Positions 1 through 6,796 of a stretch of DNA of 6,796 nt are shown here, piece by piece; the first letter of the stretch is position 1; every line of letters starts with the position of its first letter. Below the pieces are notes generated by a model, which was given only the letters and a program-made list of their open reading frames with translations, had not been told where the DNA came from and did no database searches. The position numbers and the translations under genes were made by a program. Origin of the DNA: Deltaproteobacteria bacterium (GTDB taxonomy: Bacteria; Desulfobacterota; Desulfobulbia; Desulfobulbales; Desulfobulbaceae); contig JAADIK010000055.1 in the NCBI GenBank assembly GCA_013151365.1, forward strand, positions 13,018-19,813. The letters run 5' to 3'.

Positions 1-560
1 CCGTATGGACAGGCGGCCATGCAGAACCGGCAGCCGATACAGCGGTGATAATCTTGGGCCACGATACCGTTCTTGGCTTTGAATGTCGCCTTGGTCGGGC
101 AGGCACGCACACAGGGAGGATCATCGCACTGATTACATAAAAGCAGAACCGGGTGCTCTTCAAGCGTCTCGTTCCGGTAATAGTTGCTGTGCTCCTGAAA
201 GGCATTTTCATAGCCGGTCAGCCAGATCCACTTGACCTCATCTTTTTTGCTGGGGAAATGAGGTATGTTATGGAGGAAATCGCAGGTCTTGATGCATTTC
301 TCCGCGAGTCCCGGATTGGCGGAGAACTTTCGCATGTCGATAAGCAGGCCGTACCGCTTAGACGTCTTGGCAGCAACCTTGGCCTCACCTTTTTCCTTAG
401 CCCGGCCGGCGGGGGGGGTCAGGGAATTAACCTCATAGGCAGCCCGCGCCCGCGCCGGACTGGCTCCGGTAGCAAGCCGATCTATCACTGCCGTCCCGCC
501 AAGCCCGGCCAAGGTGGAGATACCGGCGATCTTGAGGAACTCTCTTCTCTTTTTATCCAC
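1..560 (-). CDS. dsrO: DsrO, periplasmic ferredoxin-like subunit of the DsrMKJOP complex (partial, 3' end missing)
   Basis: Iron-sulfur subunit that relays electrons between the triheme cytochrome DsrJ and the membrane subunit DsrP on the periplasmic side. The visible 186 codons begin at a GTG (558-560) placed 9 bases after AGGAGG; the ATG just upstream is out of frame and soon hits a stop. The N-terminus carries a twin-arginine export motif (KRREFLK, residues 4-10), a hydrophobic stretch to about residue 26 and an Ala-rich cleavage region near residues 38-41. Two [4Fe-4S] motifs are seen: C142-x2-C145-x4-C150-x3-C154 and C174-x2-C177-x2-C180-x3-C184. An earlier site (CIKTC, C89/C93, then HNIPHFP) holds only two cysteines. 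The rest of the protein lies beyond the left edge. It starts 26 bases after dsrJ. The family call is firm from position plus motifs; NrfC- or HybA-like subunits share the fold but not this neighbourhood. Confidence 0.94.
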   Translation of the reverse strand, partial: MDKKRREFLKIAGISTLAGLGGTAVIDRLATGASPARARAAYEVNSLTPPAGRAKEKGEAKVAAKTSKRYGLLIDMRKFSANPGLAEKCIKTCDFLHNIPHFPSKKDEVKWIWLTGYENAFQEHSNYYRNETLEEHPVLLLCNQCDDPPCVRACPTKATFKAKNGIVAQDYHRCIGCRFCMAACPY

Positions 561-569
561 AGTACATAT

Positions 570-575
570 CCTCCT
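570..575 (-). promoter_or_regulatory. Ribosome-binding site of dsrO
   Basis: A perfect AGGAGG ends 9 bases before the GTG at 558-560. It decides the start codon, because the nearer ATG at 565-567 gives only a four-codon frame (Met-Tyr-Cys-Gly, then TAA). A strong site with a GTG start suggests DsrO is translated independently of dsrJ. Confidence 0.8.
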
Positions 576-586
576 TAGATGCTCAC

Positions 587-961
587 TCACTTCTTAACAC
601 GAGCAAAATGACAATCCCAGCAATATGGATTCACAGCCGCATAGGTATGACAGGTGTCACAGAACTTTTTCTTGTTGGAATGACATTTCAAACAGGCATT
701 CTGCAGGCTTCTCTGAAATGGTTTACCATCGATTTTTATAAATCCCCATTCCCCCTGACGCAGAACCTCTGCCCTCCAGTCGAGGAGAAGCTGCATATGT
801 TCATCCCGCATCTGGGCAACCGGTAAAACACATTTTTTTGCCACTTTCGGCAATTCAGGCTTTGGCACCGCCCCGGCATCACCGTGGTTGTACCACACGG
901 GAAACGTGACAAACAGGACGAAAATTATCAGTCCCGGTATAATCTTACCGCTGTCGTACAT
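587..961 (-). CDS. dsrJ: DsrJ, periplasmic triheme cytochrome c of the DsrMKJOP complex
   Basis: Membrane-anchored periplasmic cytochrome that works with DsrO. Numbering from the GTG at 964 (125 aa), a hydrophobic segment at residues 8-24 (ending PVWYNHG) forms an uncleaved anchor or signal peptide. Three c-type heme sites follow near the C-terminus: CLKCH (91-95), CDTCH (102-106) and CWDCH (115-119). Cys45 (KKCVLP) and the MRDEHM...WR stretch (52-64) match the conserved region in which family studies place the unusual axial cysteine ligand, giving one heme His/Cys coordination. Length is normal for DsrJ. Two starts are possible, GTG at 964 or the adjoining ATG at 961. GGAGG (969-973) lies only 4 bases from the GTG but 7 from the ATG, so I chose the ATG. 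The gap from dsrK is about 27 bases, so the genes are co-transcribed. Confidence 0.95.
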   Translation of the reverse strand: MYDSGKIIPGLIIFVLFVTFPVWYNHGDAGAVPKPELPKVAKKCVLPVAQMRDEHMQLLLDWRAEVLRQGEWGFIKIDGKPFQRSLQNACLKCHSNKKKFCDTCHTYAAVNPYCWDCHFARVKK

Positions 962-968
962 CACTTGT

Positions 969-973
969 CCTCC
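969..973 (-). promoter_or_regulatory. Ribosome-binding site of dsrJ
   Basis: GGAGG sits 7 bases before the ATG at 959-961 and 4 before the GTG at 962-964. The spacing favours the ATG, trimming one residue from the longest frame. Confidence 0.65.
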
Positions 974-988
974 ACTCCTGCCAGGAAA

Positions 989-2623
<1,635 letters not shown>

Positions 2624-2658
2624 TGCTCTATCCTTCTACTCTTGAGGTTATGCAACCA

Positions 2659-3681
2659 TTAGGCCTCGGTCTTCTCGGGTAACGGTTTTTCCACCGGAAT
2701 ACCCATCTCCACCATATTCTCCCGGAACTCGTCTTCATATGCCGAATAAGGATGCGGCTTGATATTAGGATCGTTCCAGGGATTGATATGGCGCACCATC
2801 CGACTGTTGTTGGCCAGATTTCTGGTCGGGCTGAGGAATACACCGCCCATATGCATCAGCTTGCTGAAGGGGAAGTAGACCAGCAACGTGGAAACCAGAA
2901 AAAGGTGGGTATAAAAAAGCGGGCTGAGCTTCCCGGCAATGACAGGATGCAGCGTGACCAGACCGACGGCAAGTTGCTTGATGTTGATGATGTCAACCCC
3001 GGAACGGAAGAAATAACGCATCATGATACCGGTAGAGGCAATCGCGAAAATAAGAAACAGCGGAAACATGTCATTGGGCAGGGAAATATAGCGGACATGC
3101 CGGTTAATCAGACGCCGGCCGAAGAGCAGAATCAGTGCCAGCAGAATGGTCACATCGGTGAGATACAGATTCGGTGCCCCGATCTGCAGGATGCCGTCGG
3201 CGAATTCCAGGCCATGCAGAAAACCCGGCACCGGGTTCAAAAACAGCCGCATATGACGAATTACGATAACCAGGAAGCTGTAATGAAAGAGCAGACCGAA
3301 GAGCCACAGCCACTTGCTGGACTCGTAGGTCAGTTTCGGCCCATCGTAAACCATGGCCTTGGTATTCCGCCACAGAGAACGGAACAGAAAGATCTCGAGA
3401 AACATCCGGGCGACGACCTGGGAGGTGTTGACCGGACATTCAAGCTTGTCCTGCTTGATCCAGGGCAGGGAATACTCCTGACCACAGGTGGTCGGAATAT
3501 GAAATGGCACCGGAGACTTGGCCCACTTAATTACCCGGTAGCAAAATCCACCAAGAAACAGGGCCATGGCCAGATACGGAACGGCAATCCCAAAGAGGTA
3601 TTGCATACCCGGTATCTGAGACCCAAGCCACGCAATCAAGGCCAAAACAATGACTGCCCCCAACGGGAAGGTGTACTTCAT
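2659..3681 (-). CDS. dsrM: DsrM, diheme cytochrome b membrane subunit of DsrMKJOP (NarI-like)
   Basis: Integral membrane subunit that exchanges electrons with menaquinone and passes them to DsrK. Hydrophobic segments are seen near residues 5-22, 27-48, 125-145, 172-188, 204-222 and 254-272, a six-helix layout with a long loop at about 52-122 holding C66 and C82. Four histidines fit the heme b ligands of the nitrate reductase gamma subunit: H133 and H143 are 10 residues apart and H259 and H277 are 18 apart, the same spacings as NarI His56/His66 and His187/His205. The C-terminal tail (about 285-340) is hydrophilic and probably contacts DsrK. The ATG at 3679-3681 is preceded by AGGGAG at 6 bases. 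Length (340 aa) is normal for DsrM. It is the first dsr gene of the cluster, separated from the RsbRD-like gene by a structured 225-base gap. Confidence 0.95.
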   Translation of the reverse strand: MKYTFPLGAVIVLALIAWLGSQIPGMQYLFGIAVPYLAMALFLGGFCYRVIKWAKSPVPFHIPTTCGQEYSLPWIKQDKLECPVNTSQVVARMFLEIFLFRSLWRNTKAMVYDGPKLTYESSKWLWLFGLLFHYSFLVIVIRHMRLFLNPVPGFLHGLEFADGILQIGAPNLYLTDVTILLALILLFGRRLINRHVRYISLPNDMFPLFLIFAIASTGIMMRYFFRSGVDIINIKQLAVGLVTLHPVIAGKLSPLFYTHLFLVSTLLVYFPFSKLMHMGGVFLSPTRNLANNSRMVRHINPWNDPNIKPHPYSAYEDEFRENMVEMGIPVEKPLPEKTEA

Positions 3682-3906
3682 CGCTCACTCCCTAGCTTCA
3701 GATTAAATGAAAACTGTGTGAAACGTTACGATAGAGCCGGACCGACAGGCTTCACGCCCTGCCCGTACCGGCCGGTTGCCCTGCTATGTTGCCTCTTTCC
3801 GGCGGAGGCGGAGTGCCGCCGAAAACGGTCTTTTCCGCCCGATCTCCCGGAGCCTGCGCCCACTGATCTCGAACAAGAATCCTCGTCTCCGGACAAACAC
3901 CGGCCC
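3682..3906 (-). other. Structured intergenic leader upstream of dsrM
   Basis: No convincing gene lies in these 225 bases; the minus-strand frames here are Arg/Ser/Gly-rich, lack a ribosome-binding site and overlap the end of the upstream gene. The transcript strand is instead rich in pairing potential. It contains GAAAA/TTTTC around a 5-base loop (3821-3835), GGCGG/CCGCC around a 4-base loop (3807-3820), a competing GCCTC/GAGGC stem (3791-3809), another competing CGGCGG/CCGCCG stem (3800-3821), a 10-base palindrome ACCGGCCGGT (3767-3776) and a long hairpin (3737-3771). The last 55 bases before dsrM are AT-richer and carry its ribosome-binding site. It could be a processing or stabilising element, an attenuator or a riboswitch. 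I do not recognise a known aptamer. Confidence 0.45.
3737..3771 (-). other. Long imperfect hairpin ahead of dsrM
   Basis: On the transcript strand the outer CCGG (3771-3768) pairs with CCGG (3740-3737). After a bulge and a G/G mismatch, GGCAGG[G]C pairs with GCCTGTC, closing a GTGAA loop: about 13 pairs including one G-U. No run of U follows (next bases CTCTATCG), so it is not a standard intrinsic terminator. It sits about 55 bases before the dsrM start, leaving the ribosome-binding site free. A role in mRNA processing or stability is inference. Confidence 0.4.
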
Positions 3907-4440
3907 TCAGTGAATCTGCGATTTGTCCTGCTGATTCTTCCTGATAAGGGCCGACGGACATCCCGCATCCGACAGGATAAAATTGCCGCTTTTAAGTTCA
4001 AAAATCCGGGCCTTATGCAACTGCTCCCGGCAATTCATATAAATATCAAAGGCTGCCAGAGCAGCACGGTCAACATCGCAGTCAAAGGAATCGAGTTCGG
4101 CAAGAAGGGGGCGGGTATCTTTGTCGGCGGACAAAACCTGTTTAACCACCCATTTGAGTTCGAGAATAGGAGAAACCGCCTGCGCCGGGGTAAAGTCCTG
4201 CACAGCACGGATCCGAATGACCTGGTCCAGCGGTTCCGCATACTGGGCCTGTTCGGCCTTGGAGAGAAGCAACTCATAGAGCTTGGTCAGCCCTTCCCTG
4301 ATGTTGACTCCGACCGGGTTGGCGAATTTATCTTTGGATTTTTTGAAAAATCCGGGTTCAAGATAGCTATCCAGCGTTCTGTCTACCCACAGGGAGAGAA
4401 TCTGTTCTTTCTTGTTTTGCAGAGCGTCGGCTAGTTTCAT
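3907..4440 (-). CDS. RsbRD N-terminal domain protein associated with the dsr operon
   Basis: 177-residue soluble protein with no signal peptide or membrane segment, predicted mostly alpha-helical. It resembles the N-terminal sensory domain of RsbRD, a stressosome co-antagonist. The best landmark is the stretch around residues 76-96 (RIRAVQDFTPAQAV followed by ILELK), typical of that domain, after an N-terminal helix with KKEQILSLWVDRTLDSY (10-26). The STAS domain that completes a true RsbR protein is absent; after residue 150 only a short polar tail follows. Genes of this kind occur immediately upstream of dsrM in other sulfate reducers (my recollection), so a link with DsrMKJOP expression or assembly is plausible, but no function is demonstrated. 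Cysteines C121, C137 and C161 are present without a metal-site pattern. The ATG at 4438-4440 has only a weak site (GGA, about 8 bases upstream). A 225-base gap separates it from dsrM. Confidence 0.82.
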   Translation of the reverse strand: MKLADALQNKKEQILSLWVDRTLDSYLEPGFFKKSKDKFANPVGVNIREGLTKLYELLLSKAEQAQYAEPLDQVIRIRAVQDFTPAQAVSPILELKWVVKQVLSADKDTRPLLAELDSFDCDVDRAALAAFDIYMNCREQLHKARIFELKSGNFILSDAGCPSALIRKNQQDKSQIH

Positions 4441-4479
4441 TGTCGTCCAAACAAAATTGGCGAAAAATTAAATTTCAAG

Positions 4480-4495
4480 ATGAATGAGTATTCAT
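4480..4495. repeat. Inverted repeat ATGAAT-gagt-ATTCAT, possible operator
   Basis: Perfect 6-base arms around a 4-base spacer in the AT-rich gap. It begins roughly 5 bases after the expected transcription start of the promoter at 4506-4534 and lies 40 bases before the RsbRD-like start codon. The position would suit a repressor site, but 6-base arms in AT-rich DNA can arise by chance. Confidence 0.3.
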
Positions 4496-4505
4496 GCAGT
4501 CACGA

Positions 4506-4534
4506 TATCTAGCATGATTAAAATACGATTTCAA
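4506..4534 (-). promoter_or_regulatory. Candidate sigma-70 promoter for the RsbRD-like gene and dsr operon
   Basis: On the minus strand TTGAAA (-35, 4529-4534) is followed after exactly 17 bases by TAGATA (-10, 4506-4511). The -10 is preceded by TGC, an extended -10 (TGn) arrangement. The -35 matches five of six consensus bases and the -10 only three, so the extended element matters. Expected start is near 4499, giving a leader of about 60 bases. No obvious terminator separates it from the protease gene upstream, so some read-through is possible. Confidence 0.42.
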
Positions 4535-4543
4535 GAAAAAAAA

Positions 4544-6706
4544 TCATGGAGTCTTCACAATTGCTTGCCGGGGAAATGCCAGCTCATCCATCAGGTAGAC
4601 CGACACCTGGACAAAAGGGTCTTTCGCCAGTTGCTCCTGCAGATTTTTTTTGCCCGGCGTCTTGCCGGACCCCGCCGCTCCCAACTTGCCGAAAAGCGCT
4701 CCATGGCCGCCATCTCCCTTCCTTTCCGCGATTAATTCCCGGCGCTCCTTTTCGACGGCGGCAAGGTAATCAGGCAGCCTGGTCTTTTCGGCCCTAACCT
4801 TGGCCTGGTCCGACTCTTCCTTTATCTTTTTAAACGCCGGGCTCGCGGCCACCCATTTTTCTCCGAGGCGACGGGCCTCGGCAACATTGAAATGAAAGCC
4901 CGGCCAGGGTTTATACGGCACGGCCTTCACCTGATCCCAGGGCAGAGAATAATCCAGATACTTTTCGCCGCTCTTCAGGAAGTCGAGCAGAGTCGGCACG
5001 ACCACATCGGGGTGAACGCCCTTGTACTGGGTGGACTCGCCGTTGATCCGGTAGAATTTCTGGATCGTGACCTTGAGAGCGCCCAGGTCGTCATACTTCC
5101 TCAGGTGGAGGATGGGCAGGTTCCGGTTCAAATCCATCAACGCCTGGACCGTGCCCTTGCCATGGGTGTGGTTGCCGCCGATGATCAGGGCCCGGCCGTA
5201 ATCCTGCATGGCCGCGGCGAAAATTTCCGAAGCCGAGGCGGAAAACTTGTTGACCAGCACGATCATGGGGCCGCCGAAGGACACGCTCTTGTCCTCGTCT
5301 TCAAGGACCCGGATCATACCCCGGGAATTTTTGACCTGCACCACCGGGCCGCCGGGCAGGAACAGGCCGGAAACATCCACGGCATCGGCCAGTGAGCCGC
5401 CACCGTTATTACGCAAATCAAGAATAAGGCCGCGAACCTTCGCCTCTTTCATCTTATGCAGTGCCCGGCGCATGTCGTCGGTCACATTGCGGGGCTTGTC
5501 GTCCGACTTGACAGGGGCGAAATCACGGTAAAAACCGGGAATTCGAATATAGCCCAGCTTGTTGCCCTCTTTATCGACAAAAGACGCCGACTTGACGTAG
5601 GTTGCCTCGATGTGCACGACATCACGGATAATACGAATAATCTTCTTGGTGCCGTCCGGCTTCAGAACCGTCAGGCTCACCTCCGTCCCCTTGGGACCAC
5701 GGATATAGCCGACCGCCTCCCGGATCCGCATGTCGGAGATATCCACGGGCGTGCCGCCCTTTTCGGCCACGGCCAGGATGGTGTCCTCGGCCCGGAGCTC
5801 GCCCTGGCGCGCCGCCGCACTGCCGGGAATGATCCGCATCACCTTGATATGCCCGTCATCTTCGCGCAACAGGGCGCCGATTCCATCCAGGAAGCCGCTC
5901 ATGTGAATATCAAAATCTTCCCTGGAGGCCGGAGCCATGTAATCGGTATGGGGACCAAAGGCCCGGGCAACGGCGTCGAAATAACGGTTATAATGATCCT
6001 GCCTGGTCTCCAGCAGCAGCCGATGCAGGTAATGTTGCGTCCGCTCATGCACCTTGTCCATGGCCTGGGCCCACAGGGCCTGATCAACAACATCGCCGCC
6101 ACTCCGTCCCTTCGGCGGCCGTACTGCGGCGGACTTCTTCTCCTTTTCGTCCTGCCCGGCCGAACTCTTTTTTTTCTCCTGATCCCGTAAACCCAGGTAG
6201 GCCTCCATGACCTGCATCTTGAGAATGCGGCGCCACCGGTCCCGCAACTCCGCCTCCGTCGCCGCATAATCGATCTTCTTCGGATCGGTCTCCAGGTAAT
6301 CCCGTCGCCCGGGATCGAAGCCCGCCTTCATGAGCTGATCGACCATGCCCTGAACCCGCCGAACCTGCCGGTTATACAGGGTGGCGCCCATATCGGGCAA
6401 AACAACACGGCCCCGGCGCAGATTGTCGGCAAGATGAACGGCCAGGGCCCGAAGCTCCCGGACATCCGCTTTCAGTAAAAATCTCTTTCTCGCATCCAGT
6501 TGCCGAAGATAGAGATCAAAGGCGGCCGGCGCCACATCCGCCAGGCTTTTCCGGCTGAAATGCTCGGCCGGCAGCTGGGAACTCAGCATGAATTCAATCA
6601 GACGGTTACGGGAGACGTCAAACCGGATCGGTACGAACTTGGCATATCCGGGCCCGGCCATAAGAAGGATCAACAGCCCGGAGGCCAGGAGGCGATTCAA
6701 ACGCAT
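4544..6706 (-). CDS. prc: C-terminal processing peptidase (Prc/Tsp, family S41A)
   Basis: Periplasmic serine protease that degrades or trims proteins from their C-termini; in other bacteria it acts on incompletely synthesised proteins, lipoproteins and cell-wall hydrolases. From the ATG at 6704-6706 it is 720 aa, close to E. coli Prc. Residues 1-22 form a signal peptide (MRLNRL, hydrophobic core, GYA before K23). A helical N-terminal domain follows, interrupted by a charged low-complexity segment at about 177-205. A PDZ domain spans roughly 268-362 and the S41 domain about 384-574. The catalytic pair is Ser491 (in FSASASEIF) and Lys517 (in THGKGTVQ); LDLRNNGGG (429-437) is the usual strand-loop motif. 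A C-terminal DUF3340-like domain fills the rest. This start has a signal peptide and GGAG 5 bases upstream; the longer frame from 6778 adds 24 residues that would disrupt the signal peptide. It precedes the dsr region by 103 bases and has no evident functional link to it. Confidence 0.96.
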   Translation of the reverse strand: MRLNRLLASGLLILLMAGPGYAKFVPIRFDVSRNRLIEFMLSSQLPAEHFSRKSLADVAPAAFDLYLRQLDARKRFLLKADVRELRALAVHLADNLRRGRVVLPDMGATLYNRQVRRVQGMVDQLMKAGFDPGRRDYLETDPKKIDYAATEAELRDRWRRILKMQVMEAYLGLRDQEKKKSSAGQDEKEKKSAAVRPPKGRSGGDVVDQALWAQAMDKVHERTQHYLHRLLLETRQDHYNRYFDAVARAFGPHTDYMAPASREDFDIHMSGFLDGIGALLREDDGHIKVMRIIPGSAAARQGELRAEDTILAVAEKGGTPVDISDMRIREAVGYIRGPKGTEVSLTVLKPDGTKKIIRIIRDVVHIEATYVKSASFVDKEGNKLGYIRIPGFYRDFAPVKSDDKPRNVTDDMRRALHKMKEAKVRGLILDLRNNGGGSLADAVDVSGLFLPGGPVVQVKNSRGMIRVLEDEDKSVSFGGPMIVLVNKFSASASEIFAAAMQDYGRALIIGGNHTHGKGTVQALMDLNRNLPILHLRKYDDLGALKVTIQKFYRINGESTQYKGVHPDVVVPTLLDFLKSGEKYLDYSLPWDQVKAVPYKPWPGFHFNVAEARRLGEKWVAASPAFKKIKEESDQAKVRAEKTRLPDYLAAVEKERRELIAERKGDGGHGALFGKLGAAGSGKTPGKKNLQEQLAKDPFVQVSVYLMDELAFPRQAIVKTP

Positions 6707-6796
6707 AAAAACTCCATGAGGATAAATTGAAACCCGAATCCGTGAGCGTTCGAAAACGGTGCAGATGCAAGGCGGCAACGAGGTTGATTATCCTGG
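6707..6796. other. Upstream region of the protease gene, cut by the window edge
   Basis: Ninety bases before the prc start carry GGAG (6712-6715) as its ribosome-binding site. They also hold a small hairpin CGTT-CGAA-AACG (6747-6758) centred on the palindrome TTCGAA. No convincing -35/-10 pair was found; the promoter may lie beyond the edge. The stretch 6740-6785 resembles dispersed intergenic repeats I recall from sulfate reducers, which cannot be tested from one copy. Confidence 0.35.

Larger units (their letters stand above)
4441..4543. other. AT-rich intergenic region between the protease and the RsbRD-like gene
   Basis: This 103-base gap is far richer in A+T than the flanking genes. Besides the promoter and small inverted repeat, it has a run of eight T (minus strand) directly after the protease stop and 7-base arms CATGATT/AATCATG at 4513-4519 and 4542-4548. 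The T-run is not preceded by a GC-rich stem, so I do not call a terminator. No coding potential was seen. Confidence 0.6.

Noticed and set aside
153..578. Plus-strand 141-codon frame at the left end
   Set aside because: It is antisense to dsrO, whose Tat motif, ribosome-binding site and cysteine motifs establish the minus strand as coding.
3737..3771. Intrinsic terminator before dsrM
   Set aside because: The stem is strong enough but is followed by CTCTATCGTAACG rather than a U-run.
3737..3830. Known riboswitch (cyclic di-GMP GEMM, cobalamin, TPP, Moco) in the dsrM leader
   Set aside because: Fragments such as GGGCAACC and GTGAAGCC superficially recall GEMM, but the conserved core sequences of these classes are not present in order, so I name none.
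3726..4001. Minus-strand small frames (91 and 69 codons) in the gap before dsrM
   Set aside because: Both begin inside the RsbRD-like gene in another frame, lack a ribosome-binding site and have Arg/Ser/Gly/Pro-rich low-information sequence. The gap looks like structured RNA rather than a gene.
2752..4434. Long plus-strand open frame (560 codons) antisense to dsrM and the RsbRD-like gene
   Set aside because: It spans two clearly identified genes and the gap between them, has no recognisable domain, and its Gln/Arg/His-rich composition is that of an antisense shadow. The length is unusual but explained by codon bias.
4535..4546. Rho-independent terminator after prc
   Set aside because: There is a run of eight T after the stop codon, but no GC-rich stem precedes it.
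6707..6778. Longer prc start at 6778 adding 24 residues
   Set aside because: The extra N-terminus would precede a complete signal peptide, and the ATG at 6706 has a ribosome-binding site.

Overview
The window reads entirely on the minus strand. It holds most of the membrane electron-transfer operon of a sulfate-reducing (or related sulfur-metabolising) bacterium, preceded by a periplasmic processing protease. Reading right to left, the gene order is a C-terminal processing peptidase (Prc/Tsp family), an RsbRD N-terminal-domain protein, dsrM, dsrK, dsrJ and the first 186 codons of dsrO, which runs off the left edge. In known dsr operons dsrP comes next, so it is expected just outside the window.

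The organism is most likely a member of the Desulfobacterota. The basis is the complete M-K-J-O gene order with a triheme DsrJ and a Tat-exported ferredoxin-like DsrO, together with the RsbRD-like gene directly upstream of dsrM, an arrangement I recall from sulfate-reducing Desulfobacterota. This is inference; no rRNA or dsrAB marker is present to place the species.

Layout: 1-560 dsrO (partial), 587-961 dsrJ, 989-2623 dsrK and 2659-3681 dsrM are packed with gaps of 26-35 bases, each with its own ribosome-binding site, and clearly form one transcript. A 225-base gap (3682-3906) between dsrM and the RsbRD-like gene has no convincing ORF but is GC-rich and full of inverted repeats, including a long imperfect hairpin about 55 bases before dsrM. 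The RsbRD-like gene occupies 3907-4440. The AT-rich gap 4441-4543 holds the best promoter candidate in the window and a small inverted repeat at the presumed transcription start. The protease occupies 4544-6706, and 6707-6796 is its upstream region.

How the parts work together: DsrMKJOP is a transmembrane complex linking the periplasm and the quinone pool to the cytoplasm. DsrJ (cytochrome c) and DsrO (FeS protein) lie in the periplasm, DsrM is the diheme b-type membrane subunit, and DsrK is the cytoplasmic heterodisulfide-reductase-like subunit thought to act on the DsrC trisulfide made by DsrAB. The RsbRD-like protein resembles a sensory domain of stressosome proteins without its output domain; a regulatory role is plausible but unproven. 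The protease is a housekeeping periplasmic enzyme with no evident functional link. I found no mobile element, CRISPR array, tRNA or rRNA. The least explained parts are the two intergenic regions and the RsbRD-like gene, not a wholly new system.
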